Source: a bacterium
GTDB taxonomy: Bacteria; CAIWAD01
Assembly: GCA_030429345.1 (NCBI GenBank)
Contig: JAUIFJ010000009.1
Span: 86,035 to 150,034 of the forward strand
DNA: 64,000 bases
Direction of reading: 5' to 3'
Position 1 is the first letter of the stretch, and the number at the start of each line of letters is the position of its first letter. Position numbers and translations under genes: made by a program. This document shows, piece after piece, positions 61,416-64,000 of the stretch. Below the pieces are notes generated by a model that was not told where the DNA came from, made no database searches, and saw only the letters and a program-made list of their open reading frames with translations.

Positions 61416-63709
61416 TTCGAACTTCCCTTCAACAGCCCATCCAGCAAGCCTTCCGCCTCCTTCTCAACAGCCAAAATATCCGCGCTAATCTCCTTTAGGG
61501 TCCTCAGGGGTTGCGGCTTGTAGAAATGGCGTGTGAAGCTGATTTCATAGCCGATCTTGGTCGCGCCTTCTTTGATCCAGGCATCCGGCGTGTACGGAAG
61601 CACTTCTCGGCGGATGAAGGCCTCGATGCCGCCCTCCTCCAGCAAAGGCACCTGTTCCGTATCGCGCAGCTCCGAGTCGGTTTCGTATTCGACGATCACA
61701 GCCTTGCCGGCAACTTCCGCAGAGAAGAGGCCGTGCAGCGGGTCGGCTTTGGCCTTGCCGGGTTTGTGCACTTTGGCAATCACGGGAGGCGCTGACTCAA
61801 CACGCCAGCTCGCGGCTTGTAGAATCTTCTTTTTGTCGGCTGCAGCCAGCTTGATACCGGTCTGCTTCAGTGCGTCGTCCACGCGCCGGCGGAATAGGTT
61901 GTGATCCTCGAAGAGTACATCTCCGAGCGAAGCTCGTAAGGTCGTGGCGATGTCGACCAGGCGACCGTCGCGCTCCCAGGTCTTGCGGTCGAGTAGTTTC
62001 TTGCGCTTCCTATCAGGCAGCACCTTGCTGCTCAGGCCTTCTTCGTCGCCTTCGTCGTCGTCCTTTCCCCACTCTGCCAGACGCTTTTCCAGCCGAGCAG
62101 ATACTTTGGCGAAGTGTGTGAAGAGCTCATCACCGAACTCATCGAAAAGCGCGGAGCGAATCTCTTCGTCCCCTGAGTTGAAGCGCAAACTCTCGATGGC
62201 CTTGAGCGTGAGGCGGCTGTGCAGCCGCAAGGGTCTTTCGACCGTGACTTTCCAGTAGCCGAATGCGGCGTTGGGGAAGATTTTGGACTCCGGCGTTTCC
62301 TTGAACTCAAGGAAGGTGCGGCTGACCTCCTCAATGTCCTCTGCCGAGAGCTCACAATTCTTCTTGCCGAGATTTTTCCGCAGGGGCTTGGACCACTTGC
62401 TGGCATCGATGAGTTGCACCTGACCTTTGCGGTGAGCAGGCTTCTTGTTGGACAACACCCAGATGTAAGTGGCGATGCCCGTATTATAGAAGAGATTGAG
62501 CGGCAATGCGACGATGGCTTCCAGCCAGTCGTTCTCGATCAGCCAGCGGCGGATGTTGCTTTCGCCCTGGCCCGCATCGCCCGTGAAGAGCGAAGAGCCG
62601 TTGTGCACTTCGGCTATGCGGCTGCCGAGCTCCGACTTGTCATTCATCTTCGAGGCCATATTGGCCAGGAAGAGCATCTGCCCGTCACTAGAGCGTGTGA
62701 CAAGCGAGAGCTCCTCGCCTTGATGCATCACCTTGAAACGCGGATCCCGCATGCCCTCCTTGCCGCCCATCGTTTCCAGGTCCTTTTTCCAGCTCTTGCC
62801 GTAGGGCGGATTCGAAAGCATGAAATCGAAGTCCTTGCCGGGGAAGGCATCATGAGAAAGGGTGGACCATTCGGCGCCGCCGACAATGTGATCGGCGCTC
62901 TCGCCCTCGCCTTTGAGCAGCATGTCTGCCTTGCAGACGGCGTAGGTTTCCGGGTTGATTTCCTGGCCGTACAAAAGGCACACAACCTCTTGCTCCCGCT
63001 GCCCGGCAATCGCTCCAAGCGTTGTTTCCGCGACGGTCAGCATACCGCCGGTACCACAAGCACAGTCATAGAGCAGGTAGGTGCCCGAACGGATCTGCTC
63101 CTCAATCGGCAGGAAGACAAGGTTCGCCATCAGCTGAACAGCGTCCCTTGGAGTCCAGTGTTCTCCGGCTTCCTCGTTGTTTTCCTCGTTGAATTTGCGG
63201 ACCAGCTCCTCGAAAACGGTGCCCATCGAATGATTGTCTATGCCGGTCGGCGAGAGATCGATATCGGGATCGAGAAACTTGCTGATCAGTGTGCCGATGG
63301 CATCGGCTCTGGAAAGGGTCTGGAGCTGGTTGCGGAATTTGAAATTATCGAGGATGTCCTGGACATTGGGAGAAAAGCCGTCAAGGTAATCCTCGAAGTC
63401 GGCCAAAAGCTGCTGTTGATTGCCCCGCGACATGAGGTCACGCAGCGTGAATTTGGACGTATTATAGAATGCCTGCCCGGCAGCATCACAAAGAGCGGCG
63501 CGCTGTTCCGTGATGCCTGCCTTGTCCAGCATCTTCCGGGCCGCGAGCACCTTCTCCTTCGTCGGCTCGAGCACTGCATCCATGCGCCGGATGACGCACA
63601 TCGGCAAGATCACATCCGGGTACTTACCGCGCTTGAAGAGGTCGCGGAGCACATCGTCGGCAATGCCCCAAATGAAGTTGACGATCTTGGTGTGTGTTGC
63701 TTGATCCAA
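61412..63709 (-). CDS. hsdM: type I restriction enzyme M subunit (N6-adenine methyltransferase)
   Basis: The 765-residue protein starts with the HsdM N-terminal helical domain (NFIWGIADDVLRDLFKRGKY), has SAM motif YDCACGTGGMLTVAE near residue 215 and the catalytic NPPYGKSW near 298. It methylates adenine with HsdS. It is longer than the usual 500-530 because of a C-terminal extension (about 570-765). First gene of the operon; the next overlaps by 4 bp. Confidence 0.95.
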   Translation of the reverse strand: MDQATHTKIVNFIWGIADDVLRDLFKRGKYPDVILPMCVIRRMDAVLEPTKEKVLAARKMLDKAGITEQRAALCDAAGQAFYNTSKFTLRDLMSRGNQQQLLADFEDYLDGFSPNVQDILDNFKFRNQLQTLSRADAIGTLISKFLDPDIDLSPTGIDNHSMGTVFEELVRKFNEENNEEAGEHWTPRDAVQLMANLVFLPIEEQIRSGTYLLYDCACGTGGMLTVAETTLGAIAGQREQEVVCLLYGQEINPETYAVCKADMLLKGEGESADHIVGGAEWSTLSHDAFPGKDFDFMLSNPPYGKSWKKDLETMGGKEGMRDPRFKVMHQGEELSLVTRSSDGQMLFLANMASKMNDKSELGSRIAEVHNGSSLFTGDAGQGESNIRRWLIENDWLEAIVALPLNLFYNTGIATYIWVLSNKKPAHRKGQVQLIDASKWSKPLRKNLGKKNCELSAEDIEEVSRTFLEFKETPESKIFPNAAFGYWKVTVERPLRLHSRLTLKAIESLRFNSGDEEIRSALFDEFGDELFTHFAKVSARLEKRLAEWGKDDDEGDEEGLSSKVLPDRKRKKLLDRKTWERDGRLVDIATTLRASLGDVLFEDHNLFRRRVDDALKQTGIKLAAADKKKILQAASWRVESAPPVIAKVHKPGKAKADPLHGLFSAEVAGKAVIVEYETDSELRDTEQVPLLEEGGIEAFIRREVLPYTPDAWIKEGATKIGYEISFTRHFYKPQPLRTLKEISADILAVEKEAEGLLDGLLKGSSK

Positions 63710-63899
63710 CGGAAAAGCCTCGGTTTCTACTTTGTTGAGTACGGAATTGTGCTGGCAAGTCTACGCCGCACGCCTTCTGTCCACCACAGCGAATGACATT
63801 GCAAATACAAAGGGTAATCTACTGCATCCTCATACCATTCGGCAATCGAAACACTTCAGGATCAACACCAGTGCGTCAAGTCCAAAACTGTGTGCAAAT
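63710..63899. other. intergenic region, 190 bp
   Basis: Upstream region of hsdM and downstream edge of a transposase fragment. I cannot identify inverted repeat ends or a clear promoter. Confidence 0.5.
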
Positions 63900-64000
63900 T
63901 CAACTGGCCTTCCGAAGTGATAGCATTTCAAGTAATTCAGGATTGAGGTAGCGGCGCTCACTCCGCCACTCTTCATCCTGCTCAACGGTCAGCGCTGTGA
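63900..64000 (-). mobile_element. IS256-type transposase, C-terminal end (5' part outside window)
   Basis: The minus strand is open from the window edge to a TGA at 63902-63900. The 32 residues read TALTVEQDEEWRSERRY then LNPELLEMLSLRKAS; the EQDEEW...RRYL pattern is typical of IS256-family transposase C-termini. Whether the element is intact cannot be seen. Confidence 0.7.

Overview
The window is high-GC bacterial DNA, densely coded, with no rRNA, tRNA, CRISPR array or intact insertion sequence that I can see. Several families suggest an uncultured lineage of the FCB type (for example Krumholzibacteriota or Eisenbacteria-like): a secreted propeller protein ending in a WPNPFNP-type C-terminal sorting domain, a DUF5916 outer-membrane protein, a parallel beta-helix protein and a two-component-regulator-type propeller lipoprotein. 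This assignment is inference; no phylogenetic marker gene is present.

Layout. 0-9.8 kb: an MscS fragment, a RimB-RimK fusion, two SAM methyltransferases, an outer-membrane-like protein, a DUF4287/DUF5655 protein, SixA, a MerR regulator with a VIT/VWA protein behind a palindrome-rich promoter, and a secreted transglutaminase. 9.8-23 kb: an NHL-type secreted protein, a TetR/RIC (YtfE) iron-sulfur repair pair, MscS, cupin, arylamine N-acetyltransferase, an M42-like peptidase, DUF5916, beta-helix, AlkC-like and CNNM/CBS proteins. 23-38 kb: a run of small accessory enzymes (VOC, DinB, GyrI-like, SRPBCC, YdeI-like, GNAT, aldo/keto reductase), a periplasmic-sensor adenylate cyclase next to a diguanylate cyclase, and a HipBA module with four evenly spaced operators.

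38.3-47.5 kb is the most novel part: four ATP-grasp ligases (three of one subfamily, one of another), two alpha/beta-hydrolase esterases, an S51/cyanophycinase-like hydrolase and an N-formylglutamate-amidohydrolase-like protein, arranged as a two-gene + unit, a five-gene - operon and a divergent + gene. It looks like an uncharacterised ATP-dependent amide or peptide ligation pathway with its own hydrolases. A 96%-identical C-terminal copy of the last ATP-grasp gene survives as a pseudogene at 49.1 kb.

49.4-64 kb is a mobile/defence region: a RES-Xre toxin-antitoxin pair with a probable leaderless promoter, a DUF3179 membrane protein, a CPT-like kinase, and a type I restriction-modification locus in which hsdM, a GmrSD-like DUF262/DUF1524 gene, hsdS and an AlbA_2 (Schlafen-like) gene overlap by 4 bp each, followed by hsdR and a DUF3883 nuclease-like gene. 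The right edge carries the 3' end of an IS256-type transposase.
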